In this document: positions 1 through 8,853 of the stretch, in pieces
Layout: each line of letters starts with the position of its first letter
Numbering within the stretch: position 1 is the first letter of the stretch
Origin: Collinsella aerofaciens
GTDB lineage: Bacteria > Actinomycetota > Coriobacteriia > Coriobacteriales > Coriobacteriaceae
Direction: 5' to 3'
DNA length: 36,001 nucleotides
NCBI RefSeq assembly: GCF_015553355.1
Contig: NZ_JADNGN010000025.1
Location: 1 to 36,001, forward strand
Translations under genes and position numbers: made by a program
Notes under the pieces: model-generated
What the model was told of the DNA's origin: nothing
Databases searched by the model: none
The model's input: the letters and a program-made list of their open reading frames with translations, nothing else

Positions 1-2
1 TG

Positions 3-89
3 GCGATCCCGCCGAAGTACAGCGTCGCGAGCGTCATGGGCTACCTGAAGGGGAAGAGCTCGCTGATGATATTCGACCGGCGCGCCACG
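3..89 (+). pseudogene. tnpA: IS200-type transposase (TnpA) fragment
   Basis: The reading frame starting at base 3 gives AIPPKYSVASVMGYLKGKSS followed by LMIFDRRA, matching the conserved middle of IS200-family Y1 transposases, where the next conserved block should hold the catalytic tyrosine. That block is absent: after RRA the protein reads into unrelated sequence. The fragment cannot encode an active transposase. The gene begins upstream of the window. Confidence 0.75.
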
Positions 90-175
90 GGTCAAGATGC
101 ACTAGGCCTGGACGAAGTCCGGGCCCGCGCCTTTAGACGCGAGCCCGGGGCCCGTGGGTTATACCCTAAGAGCAA

Positions 176-196
176 ACCACCCTTTTTAAGGGTGGT
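176..196. terminator. Perfect hairpin from the IS right end, overlapping the end of the exported-protein gene
   Basis: ACCACCCTT (176-184) pairs with AAGGGTGGT (188-196) around a TTT loop. On the minus strand it includes the last codons and the TAA stop (186-188) of the large exported protein, so one arm is coding. It sits where a terminator is expected, but no long T run follows on the minus strand, so termination strength is uncertain. Hairpins of this kind are the recognition structures of IS200/IS605 ends. Confidence 0.55.
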
Positions 197-3100
197 TCTG
201 ATTGCCGTGATCCTTGCCGCTGCCAGAGCCACTGCCGCTACCGGAGCTGCTTCCGCCGGAGCCACCTCCACTCGTGCCGCCATCGCCGTCGACCGTCATC
301 GGGGCGTCGTGAAGTCCTGTCGTATCCGCGTTGTCGCATACGCCGACCTGAACTTCTGAGCGTTCGCATGCCGCGTCGGGCACATGAAGCTCGTGCAGTA
401 CGGCACCCAGCGCCGAGTTTGCGCCCGGTCGAATTTCCTCGAGCGTTACGGGATCGAGCGCCACCAGATTACGCGCCTTCGAATATAGCGTTACGCGTTT
501 GCCCACCTCGTCGCTCCAACTCTCGGGGATGGCGAAGCTCATGCGGAACTGTGCCGTGCAACCCGGTGCCAGCACGGCGTTGCCGCTGTCGGCTACCAGC
601 GGGTGCGTTGCAAAACGTGCGCCCAGCGTCTCGAGCGCGTACTTCACGTGTGCCATGTCGTTGGCCGAAGCATCCTCGGCAAGCTCCGGATCGTAGATCG
701 AAGCCATGCGTGCGTTTGCTCCGAACCCGATGGATGCGCTGGAGAACGGCTGGCTGGAGCCCTCTCGGTACAGATCGATCGTGCCGGCGGTCAGCAAGGT
801 GTTACCGTCGTTTCGCACCGTGACCATGAAGGATTCGCCTGCTGCTCCGGGCACCACCGCGCCCGAGGTAGCGACCGCGCCCGTCGGAGTGGCACACGCC
901 ACCAAGGGCACTTCGATGCCGTGTAGTTCTGCCTCGCTCTTCTCCGCGCTCACAATGTGCGTGGCGAGCGCGGAGAGCATGCTCCCCGACGTCAAAAATG
1001 TCGTTATCTGATCGACGGGATGGTCCAGCTCGCACATCACGAACGGCTCCGTAAACAGATCGCCTGACAAGGTGCTGGCGAAGATGCGGAAGTGCTTGCC
1101 CATCACTGCTACCGGGTTGCCTTCTTCGTCGTAGGTTTGTCCCACCTTGCCATCGGTGTTCTCTACATAGAGCACGCACCTGCCGTTGTTGCTTACGCTA
1201 AACGATGCAGGGCTACAGCCTGCGGCACCCACGGGCTGCATTGCAAATGCCGATGCGCCTCGCGTCCAAGTAATATGCTGCAGTTGCTCGTTGACGGTTG
1301 CCAAAAAGCCCGAATGTTGTGGCCACGGCACCGCGTGGGGTACTGTGGCATCTGGCGACATAACGCCCCAGCCCGCAATGGACTGGCCGATCACGGCGTA
1401 CGATGCGCAGCCGCAACCGCCTGCAGTCTCGTATGCAACGGGTACCACCATTTTGCCGTTGATATTCTCGGGCGCGCCCAGCTCGATGCTCGACGGTGCC
1501 TGCGGAAAGCGGAGGACCTGACGGAACGTGAGACTGTCGCCCAAATCATCCGACCACAGGGCAAAGCATTCCAGCGCAACCTCGGCCTCGCTGCCGAGCG
1601 CCTTTTCTGCGGTGGTTCCGTGGCGGTGGAGATAGGCGCCCGACAGACGTCCGTCGACAAGTGTCTTGCCCACCGTGATGCGTGGGCACTGCAGGCAATG
1701 GTAGCCATCCTCCTGAAGGCGGCCGCGCGAGATGCTGCGCCACGACGTGTGCGATATCACGCGGGTCTCGTCACTACTTATGCGCAGGCGCACAACGGAC
1801 AGTATGCCGGATGTGCTCGCCGTATCGAAAAGGGTGTTGTCGCCGGCGGGGCGCTCGCCCGAGACCAGCAGCACGTAGGCGTCCTGGTTTCCCCTCCCGT
1901 CTGTATATTCCACCACGTCGAAGTCGTAATCGAATATGCCGTTGCGCTCCACATCGCCCTCGCCAAACCCAAGGGGGAAGTCCACGGGCGTGGGAGCGGA
2001 CCACGTGCCGTTCGTTTTTGTATGCACCACCAGGCGCGAGCGACCATTCTCGCCGTAGCGCACCGAGGCGATACGGAACAGGCACTCCACGCCGGCAATC
2101 ATTGCCAGCTTCATGTGAGCTTCGCTGAGCACGCCAGCAAACAGCACGTTGTCGCTCGAGGGCTTGATGCCGCCACGCTCGTCTTCCGACACGCCGGTAG
2201 AATTGGCGTTCGGGTCAGCAACGGCGTTCGTTGCCTGACCGATGTAGGTGTACTCATACATCGGCGCGGCGTTTTCGTCGTTCTCTATCAGTGCATGGAC
2301 GAAATGTTCGACCTGTCCCGTGTCGTCGCTTTCTGCATCCGCCTCGAGCTCAATGCGTGTGACCGCTTGATCCCAATCGCGTACGATTGGTACGACGTTT
2401 ACGGGGGTGGCTACAACTTCGGCGCATGCGAGCAGCTCGGCATTGGTGACGATGGTGGCCGACGCGATAAACTGCGGCACATCACCTGCCTCGGCATTGC
2501 TGGTCGCGCCAAAGCAGGCATCCAGCGTGTAAGGCGTATCTCCACCCAACGCGAGCTCAGAGCGCTGGAGCACATACTGGTTGGCATTGTTCACCGACAT
2601 ATTCCACGAATCGAGGAGTGTGGGCCACGACCCCGACCAAGCCTTGGTGGTCCACTTGAACATTACGAACTGGAGTATCACATCGACATCGACGTCTGCA
2701 CCTACGCGCAGTCGCGGAAGCTGGTGTCCATCTGCCTTCTCGTACCCAATGAACAGCGTGAGGGATGCGGCGCCGCGCACGGCAGACGAGGCGACGCCCG
2801 CAACGCCGGCTCCAAAGGTAACGGCAAGCCCAATCTGGATGGTGAACGAGCCCGATGTGTTTGAATAGTCAAGCGAAATGTTTTTAAAAAACGCCGCGCC
2901 GCTGCCGTGCGTGTGGGCACCCACGGCGAGCGCCAGCTTCGCCAGCACCCAAGGGTTGACGTTTAGGAAAAACGGCACCGGGCCCAAGGTGAACTGCTCG
3001 GTCCAGTTGAGGTCGGTTTTTACTTGGAAGAGAGCCTTAATATTGCCAAACGCCGGATCGTTGTTGTTGCCCCAAGTTTTGCCAACCCAGTCGTAGGCGA

Positions 3101-4391
3101 GCGATCCGTACACCTGTGTGGCGATATCCATCGTAAACAGCAGCGTGCAATGGTGGCGAAGGAGCTTAGTGTTCCTTGGATCGGTGCCCGAACCGGCACT
3201 CATGCTTTTGTACTGATTCCACTTCCCCTCCATCTCGTCGAGGTAGCGGTTTGCCTGCTTGGCGCCCGACTCGCGCGGCGACTTCTTCCAGTATTCCGGA
3301 TCCGGATTGCCCGAATCGTTCATGTAGCTGGCCGGTTTGTATCCGCCGCCAAACAGTACGTACCCGGCAAACGAGAAATCGAAGAGAATCGGAAACGTGG
3401 GCATCCAGCAGACGAACTTGTTGCCGCCGATGCCGGGGAACGCCGCGGGGAAATCAAACGGAGTGATCTCTTGATCCATGGTGGTGGGGATGATGGTCGT
3501 TGAGCCCGATTCTGCCTTTGAGGCCGGTGCGGTGGCAACGGCCATGGGGGATGAGAGCGTGTAGGTTTTGCCCTGGTAGTCGAGCACAAAGCGCAGCTTG
3601 CATCCTTCCTCCAGAAGGCCCGAAGCTGCATCGAGGAACTTGTCTTCGAGTGTGAACGTCGCCAGATTATCCGAACCCGATGCACTGGCCTTGACTTGGC
3701 CAATTTGCGTGACGGTTTCGGGCGAGCTACCCGTGGCGGGCATTACCTTGTTGATGCACAGCGTTGCCTGCCCGCCCTGCGGCAGATGGGCCTGCACGGT
3801 AAAGGCGTGCGTGTTGGGCTGGTCGTTTGCTGCTTCGTCCGCTGGCATTGCCATAAACGTGGCGTCGGCGTACTGGATGTCCCATTCGTCGAATGTGAGC
3901 TGTCGAAAGTACGGCTCGCCGTCGGAAAGCGGACGTGTGGGTGCGGTAATGGCGGTGCCGCCCTGGATACGCGCAAGGGGAATCTCGACATCACGGTAGC
4001 CCGCCATGCTAATGGAGATACCGCCGTTAAAGTCGTACGCGTCGAGAAGCGTTGCCTCGTCTACGTAGCCTTCCGAAAGAGGCGCGACCTCAAAGATGGC
4101 CGTGCCTTCGTCATCGGTCGTGGCGGTGAGCCGCTTGCCTGTAGCATAGCGCGACGTGAGCGTGACCTGGACACCCGCGATGGGCATATTCTTGTTGGCG
4201 ACGTCGACCACGACCACACCAAACATGGTGCGCGAGAGAACGAGCACCTTGAAGGGGTCCTCTTCGTCGGCATAGGCCGCGGTGGGCGCGAACGGCAATA
4301 TGAAGGCGTTTGCGCTTCCCGGCACGCGAGGCAACATAATGCTCGCTAGCGAGGACGCTCCAGCAACAAGTAACGAACGGCGATCAAGCAT
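186..4391 (-). CDS. Very large exported protein, Tat-like signal, Gly/Ser tail (unknown function)
   Basis: A 1401-residue protein. I place the start at the ATG at 4391 because GGGAG lies about 6 bases upstream and the product then begins with a twin-arginine-type signal (DRRSLLVAGASS). The track's longer start adds 32 poorly supported residues. After the signal there is a carboxypeptidase-regulatory/Ig-like domain (about residues 50-130, with GVQVTLTSRY and TDDEGTAIFEV), then a long region rich in aromatics and beta-strand patterns, and a low-complexity Gly/Ser tail of about 25 residues. No LPXTG sorting signal or C-terminal membrane anchor is visible, so it may be released or held non-covalently. 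The last codons and stop lie inside the hairpin of an IS200 remnant, so the original C-terminus may have been replaced. I recognise no enzymatic domain. The adjacent LuxR-type regulator gene is broken. Confidence 0.8.
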   Translation of the reverse strand: MLDRRSLLVAGASSLASIMLPRVPGSANAFILPFAPTAAYADEEDPFKVLVLSRTMFGVVVVDVANKNMPIAGVQVTLTSRYATGKRLTATTDDEGTAIFEVAPLSEGYVDEATLLDAYDFNGGISISMAGYRDVEIPLARIQGGTAITAPTRPLSDGEPYFRQLTFDEWDIQYADATFMAMPADEAANDQPNTHAFTVQAHLPQGGQATLCINKVMPATGSSPETVTQIGQVKASASGSDNLATFTLEDKFLDAASGLLEEGCKLRFVLDYQGKTYTLSSPMAVATAPASKAESGSTTIIPTTMDQEITPFDFPAAFPGIGGNKFVCWMPTFPILFDFSFAGYVLFGGGYKPASYMNDSGNPDPEYWKKSPRESGAKQANRYLDEMEGKWNQYKSMSAGSGTDPRNTKLLRHHCTLLFTMDIATQVYGSLAYDWVGKTWGNNNDPAFGNIKALFQVKTDLNWTEQFTLGPVPFFLNVNPWVLAKLALAVGAHTHGSGAAFFKNISLDYSNTSGSFTIQIGLAVTFGAGVAGVASSAVRGAASLTLFIGYEKADGHQLPRLRVGADVDVDVILQFVMFKWTTKAWSGSWPTLLDSWNMSVNNANQYVLQRSELALGGDTPYTLDACFGATSNAEAGDVPQFIASATIVTNAELLACAEVVATPVNVVPIVRDWDQAVTRIELEADAESDDTGQVEHFVHALIENDENAAPMYEYTYIGQATNAVADPNANSTGVSEDERGGIKPSSDNVLFAGVLSEAHMKLAMIAGVECLFRIASVRYGENGRSRLVVHTKTNGTWSAPTPVDFPLGFGEGDVERNGIFDYDFDVVEYTDGRGNQDAYVLLVSGERPAGDNTLFDTASTSGILSVVRLRISSDETRVISHTSWRSISRGRLQEDGYHCLQCPRITVGKTLVDGRLSGAYLHRHGTTAEKALGSEAEVALECFALWSDDLGDSLTFRQVLRFPQAPSSIELGAPENINGKMVVPVAYETAGGCGCASYAVIGQSIAGWGVMSPDATVPHAVPWPQHSGFLATVNEQLQHITWTRGASAFAMQPVGAAGCSPASFSVSNNGRCVLYVENTDGKVGQTYDEEGNPVAVMGKHFRIFASTLSGDLFTEPFVMCELDHPVDQITTFLTSGSMLSALATHIVSAEKSEAELHGIEVPLVACATPTGAVATSGAVVPGAAGESFMVTVRNDGNTLLTAGTIDLYREGSSQPFSSASIGFGANARMASIYDPELAEDASANDMAHVKYALETLGARFATHPLVADSGNAVLAPGCTAQFRMSFAIPESWSDEVGKRVTLYSKARNLVALDPVTLEEIRPGANSALGAVLHELHVPDAACERSEVQVGVCDNADTTGLHDAPMTVDGDGGTSGGGSGGSSSGSGSGSGSGKDHGNQNHP

Positions 4392-4548
4392 CTTGGGCTC
4401 CCATCCCGCAGGTATCGGTGGAAATAATCCAATTTTGCGAGAAGGCACCTCGTGGCGGTAGTGCCGTTCGATGACCAAAATGTCCAATTTGAGCGCGCGA
4501 AAGCGTCAGACCCCTGGAGCGCTTTCGATACGACGGACAGTCTGGCCG

Positions 4549-5968
4549 CTAGCGCAACATGTGGGCGACCAGCTCGGCGCGTGTGCCGATGCCAAGCTTT
4601 GCGTATACGCCGGATAGGCGGTTTTTAACGGTGCCCGGCGATACTCCCATATGGCGTGCGATTTCGGCGTTGGTCCATCCGCGGCAGGCGAGCATGGCCA
4701 TGGTGAATTCCGTGGTCGTTAGATCGTCGGCCACGTCCTCGCCCGAATCGGGGTTGTGGATGCGCCGCCAGCCGTAGCTGAAGCGGTACGTGATCTCGAT
4801 GATGCGCGCGAAGTCGTCAGGGTATTGCGTTTTAGGCACGCCTCGATGAGCCCCTGTAAAAGGCCGTGGTGCTCGCCAATGAGCTCGATAAGGCCGTCGG
4901 GGCACGCAATGTTCCAAGCGGCTCCGAAGTGCGTTTTTGCGGCGTCGATGTCCTTGAGGCTCATGCATGCCATAGAAGCCGACAAGTGCAGGAATAGCTC
5001 CGAGATGGGATAGCTTCCCTGTTTCATGATCAGGGCGTTTTCTGCCATGCCGAGACTGCGGCCATATTCGCCGCGCAGGTACAGGGCATGCGCCATCACG
5101 TAGCTGGCGAACAAGCGCAGACCTTCGGGCAGATGCGCCGCAAGCGGATAAAACTCTTCGGCGGAATACGGGGAAGGCACGTGCAGCAGGACGCTCGCGG
5201 CGGAGGCGAACAGGATATGCATGGCGTGGACGGCAGGCGATTCCTCGTCAGGTGGCGTATCGAGGATGCCCGCAAGGCAACGGCGGGCATCGGCGATACG
5301 GTTGAGCGACAGACTGGCATATCCGCAGATAAGGCATGCGGAATAGCGCAGTGCGGGATCGGTGGCGTCAAGATAGGGGCGCGCCGTCTTGGCAGCGAGC
5401 GTGGCCTGTCCGCGAAAGTACAGCGCTTCTGCCGTGGCGATGGTGCGTGAATCGGGGTCGGAAATGCCTGCAACCGCAGCGTCAATCTGCCCCGGCACAA
5501 AGGCGGTGCACATCAACGGCATGGGAATGCGCGGGTAGCCATCGCAGTCCATCTTCCATCTCCCAACAGCTGGCAACAATTGCAGCAATTGTACTCCTGT
5601 TGCTCGGGACTGGAATTTGTGGGTATCGCCTACGATTATGCCGAACGTATAAAGGAAGAGTCTATTGGCGATGCTTCCAAGGTGGCTACCGAAGCCTATC
5701 TGACCTTGGGATATAGAAAAACTGCCACCCCTGCAAAAAGCTCTGCCGCAGCGATGGGAAACGCATCTTCTGGGCATTCCGGCGTCTCCAGCCAGCGCTG
5801 GACTGCTGCTGTCGCCTGCGCGTTGGCGAGCGGGGCGTGGGGACCGTCCGGCGACCAGCGGTGACGGGCGAGCCCTGCCGCGTACGTGGGACTCCATCGG
5901 CGTAGACCCATGACCCCCATGGCATCGGAGAAGTTCACCATGGCGTCCAGGACTTTACCGTCCGGCAC
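4549..5968 (-). pseudogene. LuxR-type transcriptional regulator, broken by two frameshifts
   Basis: Three reading-frame segments together make one protein. The first (to 5696) runs from a possible GTG start at 5968 and ends AVFLYPKV. The second (about 5700 to 4850) continues with a helical TPR-like sensory region (TAEALYFRGQATLAAKTARP and onward). The third (about 4850 to 4549) ends in a LuxR-type helix-turn-helix, with TNAEIARHMGVSPGTVKNRL and a terminal AHMLR. Frame changes lie near 5700 and 4845, the second close to a short A run (CCTAAAACGC on the minus strand). The frame is open upstream of 5968, so the true start is uncertain. Two shifts in one gene favour real decay over a single sequencing error. 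An intact copy would be a DNA-binding regulator and, by position, a candidate controller of the neighbouring exported protein. Confidence 0.75.
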
Positions 5969-6143
5969 GTCCAGCCTAGCGGCTCTCTTGAACCCAAGGT
6001 TGAAAGGGGGCGTTGTACAAGGCGAATGGGGCCGAGTGGAAGTGGATCAAAAGAGCGTTACTTGACGTTTCATGCATAATGCCAACCGCCCCGCGACATC
6101 ACGTTCGCAGCGCGCAGGGGCCGGAGAATCTTCGCGATGAGAG

Positions 6144-6172
6144 TTGACGTCTAATACCTTGCATCGTATAGT
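6144..6172 (+). promoter_or_regulatory. Sigma-70-type promoter of the PadR operon, with TATAG repeats
   Basis: TTGACG (6144-6149) and TATAGT (6167-6172) are separated by exactly 17 bases, 38 bases upstream of the PadR start codon. From the -10 box onward the sequence carries three spaced near-repeats (TATAGTG, TATAGCA, TATATGA), a plausible autoregulatory PadR binding region. The promoter match is direct observation; the operator role is inference from PadR genes commonly repressing their own operon. Confidence 0.65.
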
Positions 6173-6209
6173 GTGTATAGCATAGTATATGACGAGAGGA
6201 GGTGTGCGG

Positions 6210-6530
6210 ATGGAGGCACAGATGAAGCGCGGCTTCCTGGAGGCCTGCGTGCTCGCGGCCGTCTCCGGCGAGGAGTCCTACGGCTACCAGATCGTGAAGG
6301 ACGTACCGGCGAGCATGGGGCTCACGGAGTCGACGCTCTACCCGCTGCTCAAGCGCCTGGAGAAAGCCGGGTGCATCACGGCGCGCTCCGCCGAGCACAA
6401 CGGGCGGCTGCGCCGGTACTACCGCATCACGGACGACGGGCGAGCGCGCATCGAGGAGTTCCTGGCCGAGTGGCCGTCCGTACGGGAGATTTACGCATAC
6501 GTTGAGGGGGCGCACCATGACGCGCGATGA
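6210..6530 (+). CDS. PadR-family transcriptional regulator
   Basis: A 106-residue winged-helix protein of normal PadR length. Recognisable features are MKRGFLEACVLAAVSGEESYG near the N-terminus, the recognition-helix region ESTLYPLLKRLEKAG and the wing with RRYYRITDDGR. I chose the ATG at 6210 because AGGAGG sits 7 bases upstream; the earlier ATG at 6189 lacks this and would add 7 residues. Its stop overlaps the next start by 14 bases, so translation is probably coupled to the DUF1700 gene. PadR/DUF1700 pairs usually respond to envelope or drug stress and repress themselves; the ligand here is unknown. The operon appears richer in GC than the genes to its right. Confidence 0.88.
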   Translation: MEAQMKRGFLEACVLAAVSGEESYGYQIVKDVPASMGLTESTLYPLLKRLEKAGCITARSAEHNGRLRRYYRITDDGRARIEEFLAEWPSVREIYAYVEGAHHDAR

Positions 6531-7140
6531 GTTTCTGGGCCGGTTGGGCGAGCTGCTCGCCTGCCTGCCGGCCGAGCAGGTGGAGGAGACCAAGGCGTTC
6601 TATGCGGAGGCCATCGCTGACCGCATGGAGGACGGTATGAGCGAGGAGGAGGCCGTGGCCGCCATGGGCACACCCGGCGAGGTGGCGGAGGCCACGCTCG
6701 ACGACCTGCCCGCCGTGCCGCGCGCGATCGCGAGGACGCGCCGGCGCAGCACCACGCTGCTGTGGGTGCTGACCATCGTGGGCTCTCCGGTGTGGGTGCC
6801 GCTGCTCGCCGCCTTCGCCGCCGTGGCCGTCACGGTCTATATCTGCATCTGGCTGCTGGCACTCTGCGTGTGGATCGTCGCGGCGGCACTCGGGGGCGTG
6901 GGCGTAGTTGAGCTCCTGCTTGCCGTAAGCGGCGTCACCATCGGCCACTTCCCGTACGCCCTCGCCTCGGCGGGCGTGGGGCTCGGCCTCGTCGGCGTGG
7001 CGCTCTTCGTTGGTGCTGGCGCTTGGGCCGCCTTAAAACAAATTGCGCGCCTTTCGGCGCTCTGGGCGAGGAAGGCCGCCTCGCCCTTCTGGAAGGGCAA
7101 GGGCGAGAAGGGCGGCGCTGCCGCGCATCTCGCGGCGTAG
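6517..7140 (+). CDS. DUF1700-type membrane protein (PadR partner)
   Basis: A 207-residue protein from the ATG at 6517 (MTRDEFLGRLGELL). The N-terminal ~65 residues form the typical soluble DUF1700 helical domain, with YAEAIADRMEDGMSEEEAVA and AMGTPGEVAE. Two or three long hydrophobic stretches follow (about residues 80-120, 125-145 and 150-175), then a Lys/Gly-rich basic tail. It is the usual second gene of PadR operons; the soluble domain is thought to work with PadR or a following membrane/adhesin-like protein. The start lies inside the end of padR with a GAGGGGG ribosome site, consistent with coupled translation. Exact function is unknown. Confidence 0.85.
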   Translation: MTRDEFLGRLGELLACLPAEQVEETKAFYAEAIADRMEDGMSEEEAVAAMGTPGEVAEATLDDLPAVPRAIARTRRRSTTLLWVLTIVGSPVWVPLLAAFAAVAVTVYICIWLLALCVWIVAAALGGVGVVELLLAVSGVTIGHFPYALASAGVGLGLVGVALFVGAGAWAALKQIARLSALWARKAASPFWKGKGEKGGAAAHLAA

Positions 7141-7155
7141 AAAGGAGTGAGTACC

Positions 7156-7410
7156 ATGACCAGCGCGAAGAAGATCTACCTCGCCGTGGCGGGCGGGCTC
7201 GTTGCCGCGGGTGTTGTCCTCGCGGGCATTGGCTTTATCGCTTCGGGCTTCGACCCGGCCGTGTTCACAACCCAAATCGACACGCGCGACAGCACCATCG
7301 TGCTCGGCGGCGTCGAGGTGGACGACCCGATGGGCCTCCCCCTCATCGAGCAGCTCGCCAATCTGGGCGAGATCGACACCTCCGGCGTCGCGGATCCCGC
7401 CGCGCCCTAG
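7156..7410 (+). CDS. Small single-span membrane protein, third gene of the PadR operon
   Basis: An 84-residue protein starting at the ATG at 7156, 9 bases after AAGGAG. It has one N-terminal hydrophobic segment (about residues 7-30, beginning YLAVAGGLVAAGVVLAGIGF) and an outside portion with regular beta-like spacing (TTQIDTRDSTIVLGGVEVDD). In related operons this position often holds a longer DUF4097-type putative adhesin; this one may be a short relative or a truncated version. It lies 15 bases after the DUF1700 gene and is very likely co-transcribed. Confidence 0.7.
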   Translation: MTSAKKIYLAVAGGLVAAGVVLAGIGFIASGFDPAVFTTQIDTRDSTIVLGGVEVDDPMGLPLIEQLANLGEIDTSGVADPAAP

Positions 7411-7574
7411 GCGCAGCGAGCCCGGGCGCTCTGCCCGCCAAGCTGCGTAAGCCGGCGAAACCCGAACCTGGATTGGCTACACTGATATGGACAGTTCCGT
7501 GAGGGGCGCGAGAGACGGGACTCTGGGGAGATCTTCGAGGAGGAGTGTCTCGACTGGAAGCGCGGGTTCAGTGG

Positions 7575-7609
7575 AGCAGGAACCTAATCTCTGTCTCTCC
7601 TGCTTTTTT
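7575..7609 (+). terminator. Possible rho-independent terminator after the PadR operon
   Basis: AGCAGGA (7575-7581) pairs with TCCTGCT (7598-7604) around a 16-base loop, and the strand runs into six T residues (7604-7609). The loop is larger than ideal. The rest of 7411-7574 shows no gene I can recognise. Confidence 0.5.
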
Positions 7610-7641
7610 GATTTGTTGAGAAGCCGGCATTTGGGGGCATT

Positions 7642-8325
7642 TTGGATAGCGAACAGTTCAAACAAGAAGCTGAGAAAATAGAACAAAGCCTGAGTGCCTT
7701 GAGAGTCGCCGAGCGCAATGCAGTGATTCCCTTCATGAACGGCGACTTTACCCAATGGGATCTATATCTGGCATCCTCCTCTGAGTATGCGATGAGACTG
7801 ATAGACGGATTCATCTCCATGCTCGAGTCGAGGAATCTTGTTTGCGTCGCCCAGCTTCTCCGCGCACAGGTTGGAGTCTGCCTGCGGACATTCGCATTAT
7901 TCGCCGCCGAAGACCAGGATGACTTTCTCAAGCAGGTGTTTCAAGGTGTGCCTGTGAACAAGCTGAAAGATTTCTCGGGTGAGAAGATGTCCGATGGAAG
8001 ACTTCAAGACTTACTCGAGAAGTTCGATCCAAAGGTAAAAGATGTATACAAGGTGACGTCTGGATTCGTCCACTTCTCCATTGATGTTCTGCCGAGCATG
8101 GGTGTGCCTGGGGAGGGCTATGAGGTCGAGTTTAATTTTGGAGCCGAGCCCAACGAGAGAAACAATGCGCCTCTCGTGGAATGCGGCAAGGCGTTCTGCC
8201 ACTATGTCGACCTGCATCTCCAGATGCTCCATAAGGTGATTGCTTCGGATGAATGGTATGCCGATCGATTCCGTATCGATTCCGATGGTCCTGCAGACGA
8301 GGCCTCGAAAAGCGAGAAGGTGTAG
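7642..8325 (+). CDS. Protein of unknown function
   Basis: A 227-residue, mainly alpha-helical, acidic soluble protein with no signal peptide or membrane segment. The likely start is TTG at 7642 (encoding MDSEQFKQEAEKIEQ); GGGGG lies only a few bases upstream, so the start is not secure. The middle, with LLRAQVGVCLRTFALFAAED and later VYKVTSGFVHFS, recalls helical families of HEPN/DUF5677 type whose members have a Tyr/Phe-Val-His motif near the end, but I cannot assign it to one. It is more AT-rich than the PadR operon before it and is followed by gene remnants, so it may belong to an acquired or decaying segment. It stands alone. Confidence 0.6.
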   Translation: MDSEQFKQEAEKIEQSLSALRVAERNAVIPFMNGDFTQWDLYLASSSEYAMRLIDGFISMLESRNLVCVAQLLRAQVGVCLRTFALFAAEDQDDFLKQVFQGVPVNKLKDFSGEKMSDGRLQDLLEKFDPKVKDVYKVTSGFVHFSIDVLPSMGVPGEGYEVEFNFGAEPNERNNAPLVECGKAFCHYVDLHLQMLHKVIASDEWYADRFRIDSDGPADEASKSEKV

Positions 8326-8578
8326 GTCGAACGCATTGACGCTGCCTTGACAGCATCCCGATATGATAACGAATGGGAGGTTCCCTGCGAAATGTGCGCC
8401 TCTGTATATTCTCGCTAGGACGCCCTCGACCGATAAGGCATCGTTGAGTTCAATTTGAGTTCAGCTCGGGTGCCTGAAATCGCCCAACTCTGATAAAAGG
8501 GGAGACGACGGTACACCACGTAGACGAGAGGCTATGGAAGTGCACGATTTGATTATATTGGCGCGCTAAACCGCCCCG
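8326..8578. other. Gene-free stretch
   Basis: I found no convincing coding sequence, hairpin or repeat here. The reading frame of the AAA ATPase remnant continues into this region on the minus strand to 8450, but with no family resemblance, so it is probably post-decay read-through. Confidence 0.5.
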
Positions 8579-8822
8579 CTGCCCAACTTGAACTCCGCTC
8601 ACGCGTGTATGGGGCTGCGAGAGGTAACGGCCTGCGGCCTCCTTTGTGTGCTCGATGATATCTTCGAGCATGCCGGGCATGGCGGAGACATTCGCTGCAA
8701 TCCAGCCGTGTTCAAGCGCCGTTTCGGATAGGAGCGAGAGGGGGCTGTCTTGCCCGTTTCCCTTGCACCCGTAAAGATGGTTGACAGTTTGGGATCTCCC
8801 GGGTCTTTAGCTTTTACCGTGC
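8579..8822 (-). pseudogene. AAA-type ATPase remnant with frameshift in the Walker A region
   Basis: On the minus strand one frame reads DPKLSTIFTGARETGKTA, a P-loop (GxxxxGKT) with the flank typical of bacterial AAA ATP-binding proteins. Immediately after the P-loop, in a C run near 8740-8745, the frame changes and continues as SLLSETALEHGWIAANVSA and then MPGMLEDIIEHTKEAAGRYL. Both ends are missing: the N-terminal part stops at a TGA upstream and nothing recognisable follows about residue 75. Only the P-loop neighbourhood survives, so no function remains. Confidence 0.65.
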
Positions 8823-8853
8823 TAGATGCCTCATGGAAACTGTTGGACTTTAA

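Larger units (their letters stand above)
1..199 (+). mobile_element. IS200/IS605-family element remnant (right part, internally deleted)
   Basis: The first ~90 bases encode a typical stretch of an IS200/IS605 Y1 (HUH) transposase, including the motif GYLKGKSSLMIFD. Family resemblance then stops abruptly after about position 89, although the reading frame stays open. From about 115 the sequence looks like a non-coding right end: small GC-rich inverted segments, then a perfect hairpin at 176-196. The simplest reading is a copy that lost the catalytic C-terminal third of tnpA by an internal deletion and kept its structured right end. The left part lies outside the window, so the full extent is unknown. 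Confidence 0.7.

Noticed and set aside
1092-2864. 590-codon open frame on the plus strand inside the exported-protein gene
   Set aside because: Antisense shadow of a high-GC gene; no family motifs, no ribosome site, biased composition rich in His/Arg/Cys.
7411-7641. Small frames at 7487-7681 as a gene
   Set aside because: Low-complexity Ser/Arg sequence without homology, crossing a terminator-like hairpin.
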